DNA of 64,000 nucleotides from an uncultured Kiritimatiellota bacterium (lineage in GTDB: Bacteria > Verrucomicrobiota > Kiritimatiellia > RFP12 > UBA1067). The notes beneath the pieces are model-generated. The model did no database searches. It was given only the letters and a program-made list of their open reading frames with translations, and was not told where the DNA came from. The stretch covers positions 50,803 through 114,802 of the forward strand of contig CAKTYZ010000012.1 of the NCBI GenBank assembly GCA_934635225.1, written 5' to 3'. Below are positions 8,506 to 17,465 of this stretch, piece by piece. The number at the start of each line of letters is the position of its first letter. Positions within the stretch are counted from its first letter, which is position 1. Position numbers and translations under genes: made by a program.

Positions 8506-9197
8506 TGATAACTTATGACCTTTCCGGCAAGACGGCCCTCGTCACGGGTGCCAATCGCGGCATCGGCAAGGCAATGGCGGACGCGCTCGAAGAGGCGGGT
8601 GCGCAGGTGGTCCGCACGTCGTCGAAGGACTGCGACCTCTCCGACCGGAAGGCGGTGTACGCGTTCATCGAGCGCGTGAAGCGCGCCCACCAGATCGACA
8701 TCCTCGTCAACAACGCGGGGATGATTCTCCGCAAGCCCGCCGCCGAGCATCCCGACGAGTACTGGGACAAGGTGATGGACGTGAACGCCAGCGCGTCGTT
8801 TGTCCTCGCCCGCGAGTTCGGGCGCGACATGGTTGCGCGCGGCTGGGGCAAGATCGTCTTCACCTGCTCGCTTCTCACGTTTCAGGGCGGCATCACGGTG
8901 CCGGGCTACGCGGCGTCGAAGGGCGCCGTCGGCCAGCTCGTGAAGGCCCTTGCGAACGAATGGGCGGGGAAGGGCGTCAACGTAAACGGCATTGCGCCCG
9001 GCTACATCGCGACGGACAACACCGCCGCGCTCCGGGCCGACCCGACGCGCAGTCGCCAGATTCTTGAGCGCATCCCGGCGGGACGCTGGGGCGAGGCGTC
9101 GGACATCGCGGGTGCGTGCGTCTTTCTCTGTTCGCCGGCGGCGGCCTACGTCCACGGCGCAATCCTGCCCGTCGATGGCGGTTGGCTCGCGCGTTAG
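8505..9197 (+). CDS. kduD: 2-dehydro-3-deoxy-D-gluconate 5-dehydrogenase (SDR)
   Basis: NAD-dependent short-chain dehydrogenase reducing the KduI product to 2-keto-3-deoxygluconate. 230 residues: nucleotide motif TGANRGIG (14-21), NNAG (69-72), catalytic Ser122, Tyr135 and Lys139 (GYAASKGAV), and the C-terminal PVDGGWLAR typical of KduD. ATG 8505 shares one base with the kduI stop (TAATG) and has AAGGAG at 8491-8496. The pathway's next enzymes (KDG kinase, KDPG aldolase) are not in the window. Confidence 0.94.
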   Translation: MITYDLSGKTALVTGANRGIGKAMADALEEAGAQVVRTSSKDCDLSDRKAVYAFIERVKRAHQIDILVNNAGMILRKPAAEHPDEYWDKVMDVNASASFVLAREFGRDMVARGWGKIVFTCSLLTFQGGITVPGYAASKGAVGQLVKALANEWAGKGVNVNGIAPGYIATDNTAALRADPTRSRQILERIPAGRWGEASDIAGACVFLCSPAAAYVHGAILPVDGGWLAR

Positions 9198-9297
9198 AGA
9201 CGGGTTTTCGTCAAGCCATATTGAGAGGCGTGTGTCGGTCATGAATGAAATCTTCTCCATAATTGATGTTCTTAGGGGGAGACGGGGAATCGCGAGT

Positions 9298-9334
9298 TTT
9301 CAGAAATCACAATCGAACTTTCAGGAAGTGCAAT
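9298..9334 (+). promoter_or_regulatory. Tandem operator half-sites, copy set B
   Basis: TTTCAGAAATCACAAT (9298-9313, 4 mismatches to set A) and TTTCAGGAAGTGCAAT (9319-9334, 1 mismatch). Starts are 21 bp apart, and the proximal copy starts 38 bp before the -10 box, exactly as at 5171/5209. This places the downstream genes in the same regulon as EIIC-kduD. Confidence 0.85.
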
Positions 9335-9362
9335 TTACTTCGTGTGCCTCTGGTGTTATAAT
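9334..9362 (+). promoter_or_regulatory. Promoter of the secreted-protein/lyase operon
   Basis: TTTACT (9334-9339), 17-nt spacer, TATAAT (9357-9362); the same weak -35 as at 5186. Unlike the EIIC promoter, it leaves a leader of about 70 nt with a GGAGA ribosome site at 9426-9430. Confidence 0.8.
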
Positions 9363-9438
9363 TCCCGTATAAACTTGGCGGAAGGTGCGGGCGGTCCGCA
9401 TTCCCGGCAGCAGCAACCACACGACGGAGAATCAGCAC

Positions 9439-12243
9439 ATGAACGAGCGACATGGGTACGACGGCAAGCGATTGTCTTCTTTGAGGCTATTTCGCCTCTG
9501 CTGGGCGCGTTGCGTCCTTTCCGGATTCCTGGCCTGTGGCCTCGGACAGGCTGGAGCGGAAGAGTTCCGGCTCACGCGAGACGACTCCTGGCATTACGAA
9601 TCGTTCGATTCCAACGGTCCCAAGGGGTTCAATTGGGGGCCGCTGGCGCCCAATGGCCCGGCGCCATCGCCCGGCAACGTCTACATTGTGCCGAACGGGA
9701 AGACAATTCGTTCGGACAACGCGCACGAGGGCTCCGTCACGGCCGGCTACCTGAAGCGGTCTGTCTTTGCGGGCGACTGGCTGCAGCTGGGCGAGTCAAC
9801 CGGTTCGGGGGTGGCGACTTTCCTGACCTGGAGCAGCAACCACGCGGACGCGCCAGACCTCCGGTGGGTCAATTCCAGGATCTTCTGCAACGACCAGGGA
9901 ACCGCCTACTTCTACGGAACGAACACGCTCTCCTTTGCCGGCGGGCAGCATCACGCCGGCGGATGGCACGCTCAGGCGAATACGACGCGAACGCTCTGTC
10001 TCGTCCAGACGCTGATCTGCGACGAGCCGGATCTCGTGCTGGAGGCCGTCTGCAAGGACGGGGTCGGCGCCGCCATCCGCGGGCAGCTGAAATTTGCCGA
10101 TCTCAACGACCGACTGGCCGACCTGCGGCGGTTCAAGGGCCGGCTCGCGACACGCGACGCCAACTCCGCGCTGGCGTTCCTCGGAAAGCATTCCATCCCG
10201 GACTACGAAACGTTTCGGGCCGACGGCATCACGCTCGCCGACCAGACCGCGCTGGTGATCGGCGCGGCGGCTCGGCAGCCTGCGACCTGTGGCGTGACAC
10301 TTGCCGAAGGCGCCACCGCGACTCTTGAGTCGGCTTCCGGATCCGTGACGTTCGCGTTGCCTGTTTGCGGTGACGAGAACACCGTCCTTGTCATCGCCAG
10401 GGAACTGCGTGGCGCGAATCAGAACCCGACCGTCACCCTTGCCAATGACTGGACGTCCTTCCATGGCACGCTGGTTGTCTCGAACTGCACCGTCAACCTT
10501 ACGTCAGATGCCGCGGGCCTCACGTCCGTTCCGATTGTCGTTCGTTCCGGGGGGACGGTTCACCTGCCGCATGTGGGCGCCGAGTACGATCTCCGCCCCG
10601 ATCCTGGCGCGACGATCTTCGTCGATTCCCTTCGCATCACATATGTTCCCGGAGAAGGGACTGAACCCATTGAAATGAAAGACGTCACGGCGGCAGGCTA
10701 TGCCATGACGCCGAAGCCGATCGTCATCTGGCTATCGGAAGCCATCAAGCTTCCCGTCAACGATCCGCTGGAGTTTCCGTGTCTCCGGCTTCCCGCAGGT
10801 CTTGCGTCCGCTGCGGACTTCACGGACGCGACGGCCCGGACCTACGGGTATCCGAACTCGCGGTTCGTTGTCCGCCCTGACGCGGAAGCCGGATTTGAGA
10901 TGGTCTACCTGGTCATCAAGCCGGCCGTCGAACTTGTCATCTCGAAGGCTGACTCGGAGAACTTCAAGCATATCCACTTCGACGCGGCGCAAGTCCAGAA
11001 CAAGACGACGGACGAGTGGCGTGACATCTGGAGCGACGGCAAGGCCCCGCAGAAGGGCCGCGACTACCTGATCTTGCCGTACACGGAAACCCATACGGCC
11101 GACAGCTGGCACGAGACGTTCGACTTCCCCGGCGACTCGCTGCTTCTTCGTGCGCCGTTCAACACGCGCGCTCAGAGCAACCATGTCGAGAGGCTTGTCA
11201 TGGACTGGTATTCCAGCATCTGGTCGGGCGGATGCGGGTATGGCAATACCCCGCACATCTTCACCGGCACGATCGACATCGCCGGCGGCGATGTCGAAAT
11301 TCCGGTTCGTGTCAACGCCATCGGGGGCAACAATCACTGGAACGGCTTTGATTTCCGCTCGACGATCAAGGGCGGCGGATGGTGCTCGTTCCGCGGCAGA
11401 TCGACCAACTGCCCCAACTACCTGCGCGGCGACAACGTGAACTTCACCGGCGGCCTGATGTTCGAGACAGGCTGCACGGCGGCCCACAGCGCGCCCTGGT
11501 ACTTGACGAACGACCATGCGCTGGGCGGCGCACGGCCTGCGGGCAACACCAACAACTACCGTTCCGTCTGGCTGAAAGGCGACTGGAACGGGCTTGTCGC
11601 GCTGGAGACGCTGACGCTTGATGCGGCGAATCGCGGCCTTTATGTCTCCGGCACGGGGTGCTTCCTCGGCGCGGAGAAGGGAAAGACGCTGGTGCTGGAC
11701 TGCCACGTGCGCCTTGACCAGTCCCTCCGCAAGACCGGCGAGGGAACGCTTGCCCTCGCGCGAGAGCCCGAACACGGCGCGGACGGGCAGTCCCTTGTCG
11801 CGGACGAGAACAACGTGCTCGCGGTCGAGCGGGGTTTCGTGAAGTCTCTGGGCCGCGACGGCTACGCGACGATGAAGCTCGTCTTCTCAGAGGGCGCGGG
11901 CATTCGCCTCGATGCCGGGGCGGCGGGCGATGCGCGGCGCTATGGCCTCCGTCTCCTGCAGCCCGATCCGATACAGGCGCTCGGGCCGTCGGTCGCGCTC
12001 AGCGTGGAAGGGGCCCTGCCGGACGATTCGCGTACCGTCGCGATCTGCTCGGTTCCCGCCGGGACGGCAGACCTGCTGCCGCTTTTCGACACGCGGGCGA
12101 ACGTGCGTGCGCTTCGGCTTCGTTCCGGCGATTACGTTCGCGCGGTCGTGAAGCGCGACGATGTGACGCTTGCGGACGAGGACCTTGTACGCTATGTGGT
12201 CGAATACGACCTCCCGTCCGGTCTTGTCTTTTATGTCAAGTAA
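9439..12243 (+). CDS. Large secreted beta-rich protein of unknown function
   Basis: 934 residues from the ATG at 9439, chosen because GGAGA (9426-9430) is correctly spaced and a signal peptide follows (basic KRLSSLRLFRLCWAR, hydrophobic CVLSGFLACGLG, cleavage near QAGA-EE). The mature protein is rich in short Gly/Asn/Thr beta segments (GTATLES-, GTLVVSNCTVNLTSD-like), recalling parallel beta-helix or adhesin-like passengers, with no catalytic motif I recognise. It leads the second transcription unit of the glycan locus and shares its operators, so a role in binding, presenting or cleaving polysaccharide at the cell surface is inferred. Two similar halves (about 30-400 and 480-800) may be present; not proven. 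Confidence 0.75.
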   Translation: MNERHGYDGKRLSSLRLFRLCWARCVLSGFLACGLGQAGAEEFRLTRDDSWHYESFDSNGPKGFNWGPLAPNGPAPSPGNVYIVPNGKTIRSDNAHEGSVTAGYLKRSVFAGDWLQLGESTGSGVATFLTWSSNHADAPDLRWVNSRIFCNDQGTAYFYGTNTLSFAGGQHHAGGWHAQANTTRTLCLVQTLICDEPDLVLEAVCKDGVGAAIRGQLKFADLNDRLADLRRFKGRLATRDANSALAFLGKHSIPDYETFRADGITLADQTALVIGAAARQPATCGVTLAEGATATLESASGSVTFALPVCGDENTVLVIARELRGANQNPTVTLANDWTSFHGTLVVSNCTVNLTSDAAGLTSVPIVVRSGGTVHLPHVGAEYDLRPDPGATIFVDSLRITYVPGEGTEPIEMKDVTAAGYAMTPKPIVIWLSEAIKLPVNDPLEFPCLRLPAGLASAADFTDATARTYGYPNSRFVVRPDAEAGFEMVYLVIKPAVELVISKADSENFKHIHFDAAQVQNKTTDEWRDIWSDGKAPQKGRDYLILPYTETHTADSWHETFDFPGDSLLLRAPFNTRAQSNHVERLVMDWYSSIWSGGCGYGNTPHIFTGTIDIAGGDVEIPVRVNAIGGNNHWNGFDFRSTIKGGGWCSFRGRSTNCPNYLRGDNVNFTGGLMFETGCTAAHSAPWYLTNDHALGGARPAGNTNNYRSVWLKGDWNGLVALETLTLDAANRGLYVSGTGCFLGAEKGKTLVLDCHVRLDQSLRKTGEGTLALAREPEHGADGQSLVADENNVLAVERGFVKSLGRDGYATMKLVFSEGAGIRLDAGAAGDARRYGLRLLQPDPIQALGPSVALSVEGALPDDSRTVAICSVPAGTADLLPLFDTRANVRALRLRSGDYVRAVVKRDDVTLADEDLVRYVVEYDLPSGLVFYVK

Positions 12244-12255
12244 TTAGGGGAAAGA

Positions 12256-14616
12256 ATGAGTCGCATGTTCTTCAGAGTCGGATTTGGCGGGATTTTGCTT
12301 GCGGGCCTTGCGTTTACGGGCCAGGGCGAATGGCTGCCGGACGGCATCATGCCGCCGGACACGATCCGGACGGATCACCCGCGCATCTTCTTCAACGCCG
12401 ACACGTGGCCGGCGGTCGTGGCGCGCGCCAACGGGCCGGCCCGCGAGCGGCGCGACGCCCTCCTCGCCCGTTGCGACGCCTATCCGGACCGGCCGAAGTG
12501 CGCGAACACCGGCCCTGTCGAGCGGCGCACCGTGAAGACGGCGGACGGGCAGACGGTGACGACTTCGCTGGCGCACACGGCCATCCCGAACGTCGAGGAG
12601 TTCGGCACGCAGGCCGCCGAGTGCGCGTTCGCCTGGCGGCTGACGGGCGAGAGGAAGTACCTTGACAAATGCCTGGCGATGCTCAAGGAGAGCATACGCG
12701 GCTACCATGAGGCGTATCGGAACGGGCGCGCCGTCCACTGGTACTCGACGACGCGCATTCATGCGATCTGCGCGTATGACTGGATCTACAACGACATCTC
12801 GGACGAGACGCGCCGCGAGATCCTCATCCCGCTCATGCAGCATGTCGAGGATACGGTCACCGTTCCGAACATCATTCGGCGGAATGACGGAAACCAGTCC
12901 GGCTCGACGGGCTGCTATGGCGTCGAGTCGCTGCTGTGGTATTCGGGACTCGCGGCCTACGGCGACGGGTACTGCGACGAACTGGCGAAGCGGCACCTTT
13001 CAATCGGCCATGCGCTGAACCGGACGATGCTGGCCTTTCGGGAGAAAGGCGCGGGCGACGACGGCGCGCTCTCCTCCGCAACGCCCGGCTACGCCCTGGG
13101 CTGCTATCCGTGGGCGCACTTCAACTTTTTCCATTCGTACCTGTCGGCGTTCGGGCGCAATGTCGCGGCCGACTATCCGGCAATGGCCTACTACCCGAAC
13201 TGGGTCTACTGGACCTGGATTCCGCCAGCCGGCCCCGACGGTGCGCCGGTTTACAGCGGGGTCGGCGACGACGAGCACCTGACGAACAGGCTGCCCCTCT
13301 GGCTGACATACGAGCACCTGACGCAATACATGCACTTCTATCGGGAGGCCGACCCGGCGGCGGCGCGTCTCGCGGCCGCCCTGCGCCTGCGCTGCCCCAA
13401 TCGCAACATCGGCAGCTCATGGCCCATCTATCCGTTCATCATGGACGACACGGCGGACGCGGTTGAGCCGCTTGATGATGCGTTGCTTGAGAACCCGCCG
13501 CTCAAGGCGCGTCACTTCCAGACGCTCGGACAGTTCGTGATGCGCAGCGGCTGGAAGCCCGACTCGACGTACGCCTTCTTCTTCGCGGGCGCGACCTTGC
13601 GCATGCACAAGCATCACGACGAGAACTCCTTCGTCATCTACAAGCACGACTTCCTCGCGCTGGACTCGGGTTCGCGCGCCGACCAGACGGACTACAACCT
13701 CCGCTACTACTACTCGCAGACGGTCGCGCACAACGCAATGGTCATTCTGCGCGCCGGCGAGCCGATGCCGAGATATTGGGGCCCTGAGTACGACGGCCCG
13801 GAGGGCAAGGTCAATCACGGCGGACAGTTCGGATGCGGCGCGAAGGTCCTGGCGTTCGGCACGGACAAGTACATGAGCTATGTTGCCTCGGACGCGACGG
13901 CGTGCTACAACCAGCCGAACGGCCCGCCGAAGTGCGACGAGTGCGTTCGCCAGTTCGTGCACGTCCAGCCGGACGCATTCGTCGTCTACGACCGTGTTCG
14001 CACGCGACTGCCGACGGACGAGAAGCAGTGGCTTCTGCACATGCAGAACGAGCCGCTCGTGTCGAACGGCGTCACGCGGGTCTCGGCCGGGAAGGGGCGC
14101 CTCTTCTGCCAGACGCTTCTGCCGGCGAATCCGCGCGTCGAGGCCGTGGGCGGCCCCGGAAAGGAGTTTTGGGCGAGCGGACGCAACTGGGACTTTGAGG
14201 CGACATGGAAAAGCCGTCAGCTGGCAAACGCGGCGCAGCGCGGCTCGGGTCCCTACTGGGGCAGCTGGCGGATTGAGGTCTCCGCGCCGAAGCCCTCGAC
14301 GGAGGAGCAGTTCCTGAATGTCCTCAACGTCGGTGACGAGACGACGCGGCCGATTGTGGTGCAACGCGTGCAGGAGGGCCGCATGGACGGCGTGAAGTTG
14401 ACGCTGCCCGGCCAGACGTATCATGGGCAGACAGGGTCTCTGGAGATGACGGTGCTCTTCAACCGCGTCGGCGCGGTGGGCGGCGAGGTCAGCTACCGCT
14501 TCCTCTCGCCGACTGGGGCTGTCGTGGCGAATTCGACGCGACCGCTCGCGGATCGCATCCAGCCGCAGGCGGGCGTGATTTTCGGCAACGAGGAAAAGGA
14601 AGGGCGTGCGCGATGA
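12256..14616 (+). CDS. Secreted heparinase II/III-like polysaccharide lyase
   Basis: 786 residues with an N-terminal signal peptide (MSRMFFRVGFGGILLAGLAFTG). The first ~400 residues look like the alpha/alpha toroid of PL lyases (repeated helices, AYDWIYNDISDETRREIL). The heparinase II/III beta-sandwich domain follows, with HKHHDENSFVIYKHDFLALDSGSR-type block near 449-475 and YYSQTVAHNAMVIL near 485-497; the histidines there correspond to conserved lyase positions. Family knowledge: these enzymes cleave uronate-containing polymers by beta-elimination and leave unsaturated uronates, which fits GH88 and KduI/KduD alongside. Which polymer (heparan, chondroitin, hyaluronan, alginate or other) cannot be read from sequence. 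Starts 12 nt after the previous stop. Confidence 0.85.
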   Translation: MSRMFFRVGFGGILLAGLAFTGQGEWLPDGIMPPDTIRTDHPRIFFNADTWPAVVARANGPARERRDALLARCDAYPDRPKCANTGPVERRTVKTADGQTVTTSLAHTAIPNVEEFGTQAAECAFAWRLTGERKYLDKCLAMLKESIRGYHEAYRNGRAVHWYSTTRIHAICAYDWIYNDISDETRREILIPLMQHVEDTVTVPNIIRRNDGNQSGSTGCYGVESLLWYSGLAAYGDGYCDELAKRHLSIGHALNRTMLAFREKGAGDDGALSSATPGYALGCYPWAHFNFFHSYLSAFGRNVAADYPAMAYYPNWVYWTWIPPAGPDGAPVYSGVGDDEHLTNRLPLWLTYEHLTQYMHFYREADPAAARLAAALRLRCPNRNIGSSWPIYPFIMDDTADAVEPLDDALLENPPLKARHFQTLGQFVMRSGWKPDSTYAFFFAGATLRMHKHHDENSFVIYKHDFLALDSGSRADQTDYNLRYYYSQTVAHNAMVILRAGEPMPRYWGPEYDGPEGKVNHGGQFGCGAKVLAFGTDKYMSYVASDATACYNQPNGPPKCDECVRQFVHVQPDAFVVYDRVRTRLPTDEKQWLLHMQNEPLVSNGVTRVSAGKGRLFCQTLLPANPRVEAVGGPGKEFWASGRNWDFEATWKSRQLANAAQRGSGPYWGSWRIEVSAPKPSTEEQFLNVLNVGDETTRPIVVQRVQEGRMDGVKLTLPGQTYHGQTGSLEMTVLFNRVGAVGGEVSYRFLSPTGAVVANSTRPLADRIQPQAGVIFGNEEKEGRAR

Positions 14617-15665
14617 GGTGCGTTTTCGCTTGCCTGTGCCTGGGGCTTCTGCCGGCTCTCCCCGCGCGGGCGGACGCGACCTGCCCGAAGGACCGACTGC
14701 CGCGCAAGGTGATCGTCGGGACGGTCTGCGCCAGCTTTTCGGGGACGCCGGAGGCGCGTGCCGCGCGGGCGGGGACGCTGGCGGACGAACTCGCCGAGAA
14801 GGCGCGTCGCGCGTATCCCGGTCGTCGGCTTGACCTCGTCGTTCTGCCGGAGCACTGCATCATGCGCCCGGCGGCGCGTGCGAAAGACAAGGTCGTCACG
14901 CGGGCGTTTGCTGAGCGGACGCTGGGCGCGATCGCGCGACGGAACGGCTGCTATGTCGCGGCGGGCCTGTTTCTGGCGGAGAAAGTGGACGGTTGCGCGT
15001 ATCCGCGCAACTGCTGTGCCCTTTTTGATCGCGAGGGGCGGATGGTCGGCGTCTACAACAAGGTTCACACGGCGCTTGAATGGGGTGATGTGGAATCGGT
15101 CGAGACCGAGGACGGGCTTGCGCCTGGCGGCGATTTCAGGGTCTTTGAGACGGACTTCGGAAAGATCGGATTCCTCGTCTGCTACGACATGTCGTATGCG
15201 GACGGCTGGGCCGCGCTCAAGCGTCAGGGAGCCGAGATCGTCGCGGTGGCGTCGATGTCGCCGCAGGCCTTTCGCCCGGCGCTTTTCGCGCATCAGCACC
15301 AGTACTGGGTTGTCACGGCGACGCCGCGCGCGCAGGCCGCCGTCATCACGCCCTTGGGGCTTGTCAAGGCGCGGGCGGGCGACGAGCAGACCGTCCTGAC
15401 GGAAATCGACCTCTCGTTCGCGATCTGCCATTGGTCGCCGGAACTGCGCGGCGGGCAGTCCCTGAAGGCCGCGTTCGGCGAAGGGGCCGTCGATGGTCTC
15501 TATGCGCCCGAAGAGGACAACGGCATCTTCTGGAGCAACCGTCCTGACATGACCATCGGCGAGATGATCAAGACGGTGAATGTCCGCACGCGTGACGCGG
15601 AAGCCGACCGCGCCGACCGCGCCTCGAAACTGAGCCGCGTTCCGAGACGGGGCACATACCTCTGA
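14613..15665 (+). CDS. Exported nitrilase-superfamily carbon-nitrogen hydrolase
   Basis: 350 residues. An N-terminal signal peptide (MRCVFACLCLGLLPALPARA) is followed by a nitrilase fold with the full catalytic triad: Glu80 (VVLPEH), Lys150 (VYNKVH) and Cys190 (FLVCYDMSYADGW). Family members hydrolyse amides or nitriles and are nearly always cytoplasmic; export is unusual. It overlaps the lyase stop by ATGA and precedes GH88, so an amide-bearing glycan substituent (for example an N-acyl group or uronamide) is a plausible target. That is inference. The C-terminal ~70 residues after the fold are charged and unassigned. Confidence 0.85.
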   Translation: MRCVFACLCLGLLPALPARADATCPKDRLPRKVIVGTVCASFSGTPEARAARAGTLADELAEKARRAYPGRRLDLVVLPEHCIMRPAARAKDKVVTRAFAERTLGAIARRNGCYVAAGLFLAEKVDGCAYPRNCCALFDREGRMVGVYNKVHTALEWGDVESVETEDGLAPGGDFRVFETDFGKIGFLVCYDMSYADGWAALKRQGAEIVAVASMSPQAFRPALFAHQHQYWVVTATPRAQAAVITPLGLVKARAGDEQTVLTEIDLSFAICHWSPELRGGQSLKAAFGEGAVDGLYAPEEDNGIFWSNRPDMTIGEMIKTVNVRTRDAEADRADRASKLSRVPRRGTYL

Positions 15666-15678
15666 AAGGATTCCTGAC

Positions 15679-16887
15679 ATGGCACTGGTTCATCTGATGT
15701 TGACGGTCGCGGCGTGTCTGACGCCACAGGAAGTCGAACTGAAGGCGAAGCTCCCGGAGATCTTCGCGAAGTCGGCCGCGCACTACCGCGCGCTGGACGC
15801 GGCGGCGACGCCTCTCATGCACGATGCGGACGGAAAGCCGCGCGTTCCGCACGGTTGGCGGAAATGGAAGACTGGCAAGGACGAACTCGACATGCGCGAG
15901 ATCTACTGGTGGACGTCGGGGCACTTCCCGGGGGCGATGTGGTATCTCCACGAGGCGACGGGTGAGGCGTTCTTCCGCGCACGCGCGACGGCTTGGACGG
16001 AAATCCTGAGGCCGATCGCGACTTATGGGGAGAACCACGACGTCGGGTTTATGATGTACTGCTCGTTCGGCAATGCGCGGCGCATCCTGAAGACCGACCG
16101 CTACGACGATTTGCTCGTGCAGACGGCGAAAACGCTCTCCCAGCGCTTCAACGAGAAGCTGGGGCTGATCCGGAGCTGGGGCAAGAGCGACGACACGCAG
16201 ACGTTCCTCGTCATTCCCGACAACCTGATGAATCTTGAACTGCTGGAGGCGGCCGCGAAGATCTCGGGAGATTCGCGCTTCGACGTGATCGCGCGGAGCC
16301 ATGCGACGAAGACGCTGCAGAACCATTTCCGTGCCGACGGCGGCACGTACCACGTCCTTGACTACGACCAGCGTCCCGGCTTTCTCGGTTCGGTGCAGAA
16401 CATCCATCGCGGGCAGGGCCTCTCCTGTCAGACGGCGTGGAGCCGCGGACAGAGCTGGGCAATCTACGGCTACGCGATGATGTACCGCGAGACGAAGGAC
16501 CCGGCGTACCTTGCTTTCGCGCAGAAAGTGACGGATTTCGCGATCAATCATCCCCACATGCCGGCGGACGGCATCCCGTATTGGGACTTTGGCGCACCCG
16601 GCGAGGAGCGTGACAGTTCAGCTGGTTCGGTCATGGCGTCCGGGCTTTTGGAACTTGCGGGCCTTGTCGGGGGCGAGAAGGGCGCGGCGTATCGCGCCTT
16701 CGCGGTCAAGCAGCTTCTCGCGCTTGCGTCGCCCGCCTATTTCGCCTCGCCCGGCGAGAACGGAGACTGGCTTCTCAAACACGGTGTCGGGCACAAGCCG
16801 GTGAACTCGGAGATCGACACGCCGCTCAACTACGGAGACTACTATTTTCTGGAGGCGTTGTTGCGCTTCCGCCGTCTGCACCCGTGA
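15679..16887 (+). CDS. GH88 unsaturated glucuronyl hydrolase
   Basis: Removes the 4,5-unsaturated uronic acid from lyase-generated oligosaccharides by hydration. 402 residues with the (alpha/alpha)6 motifs of GH88: YWWTSGHFPGAMWYL, ENHDVGFMMYCSFGNA and IPDNLMNLELL. Catalytic Asp121 and Asp181 are 60 residues apart, matching Asp88/Asp149 (61 apart) of Bacillus UGL. DSSAGSVMASGLLELA and a closing PLNYGDYYFLEALLR also fit. ATG 15679 has AAAGGA just upstream. There is only a short hydrophobic N-terminus, so location (cytoplasm or periplasm) is uncertain. Last gene of the locus; its product feeds KduI. Confidence 0.93.
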   Translation: MALVHLMLTVAACLTPQEVELKAKLPEIFAKSAAHYRALDAAATPLMHDADGKPRVPHGWRKWKTGKDELDMREIYWWTSGHFPGAMWYLHEATGEAFFRARATAWTEILRPIATYGENHDVGFMMYCSFGNARRILKTDRYDDLLVQTAKTLSQRFNEKLGLIRSWGKSDDTQTFLVIPDNLMNLELLEAAAKISGDSRFDVIARSHATKTLQNHFRADGGTYHVLDYDQRPGFLGSVQNIHRGQGLSCQTAWSRGQSWAIYGYAMMYRETKDPAYLAFAQKVTDFAINHPHMPADGIPYWDFGAPGEERDSSAGSVMASGLLELAGLVGGEKGAAYRAFAVKQLLALASPAYFASPGENGDWLLKHGVGHKPVNSEIDTPLNYGDYYFLEALLRFRRLHP

Positions 16888-17090
16888 GTGACGCGTTTTC
16901 CCCGTTGTTGCGGAACGGTGCGCGACGCGATTTGAATTGCGCCGCCGACCGGATGACGGGGGCAATCAGGGAAGGCGGCGGAGTTTATGACCCTTTTGAA
17001 TCCCATGGCCTTCCTCTCTTCTTTGCTGACTCGTTAGATATTGCCATTTGAGCATTTTTGGTCTTGCTGCGCCACAAGGGCATGAGGATT
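16888..17090. other. Gene-free spacer after the glycan locus
   Basis: No credible ORF or terminator with a T-run is seen. CGCCGCC and GGCGGCG are inverted about 40 nt apart (around 16942-16980) but lack a T-tract. Composition drops in GC toward the next region. Confidence 0.5.
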
Positions 17091-17099
17091 TGGTATAAT
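17091..17099 (+). promoter_or_regulatory. Extended -10 promoter of the structured leader
   Basis: TGGTATAAT, the nonamer repeated before housekeeping genes in this window. Expected transcription start is near 17106. No good -35 is seen, as is common for extended -10 promoters. Confidence 0.7.
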
Positions 17100-17357
17100 T
17101 CTCTTGTTTCCAGACGAAGGGAGTAAGACCCAAGTTGGGGTGTCAAACGCCCCGGGAGAGGGTTGAACAGACAATATAGACGAAATAAACAGACTGGTCG
17201 TGCCAAAGGGCGGCCGGATTCCCCACGAGTGTCAGGCTCGGAGCGGGAGATGTGCGGGGTGGGCAACCTAACTCGTGCAGCGTACGCGATTTCAGCGTAT
17301 GACGCTTCATGTGAAACTTCGCCAAAGTAAGATAGTGTAAGCGGAATACGATGATCG

Positions 17358-17388
17358 CGCTACGTGGGTAATCCACGTGGCGTGTTTT
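17358..17388 (+). terminator. Hairpin T1 (intrinsic terminator-like)
   Basis: 10-bp stem (one G-U pair) 17358-17367 / 17373-17382 with loop GTAAT, extendable by two pairs, then TGTTTT. The T-run is short, so strength is moderate. Confidence 0.6.
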
Positions 17389-17465
17389 CATCATTCATGT
17401 TTACACAAGGGCGTTTGGCGATGCCTCACATGAGACGTGGTAATTGAAAACACGCCACTCTTTTT
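17377..17465 (+). terminator. Hairpin T2 (intrinsic terminator, competes with T1)
   Basis: Perfect 14-bp arms 17377-17390 and 17445-17458 with an inner helper stem TCATGT/ACATGA (17395-17400 with 17428-17433), followed by TCTTTTT. Its 5' arm overlaps the 3' arm of T1. Confidence 0.65.

Noticed and set aside
17106..17390. tmRNA, RNase P RNA, 6S or SRP RNA
   Set aside because: No tRNA-like ends with CCA or tag ORF, no RNase P P4 core, no SRP loop motif that I can find. Left as unclassified structured RNA.
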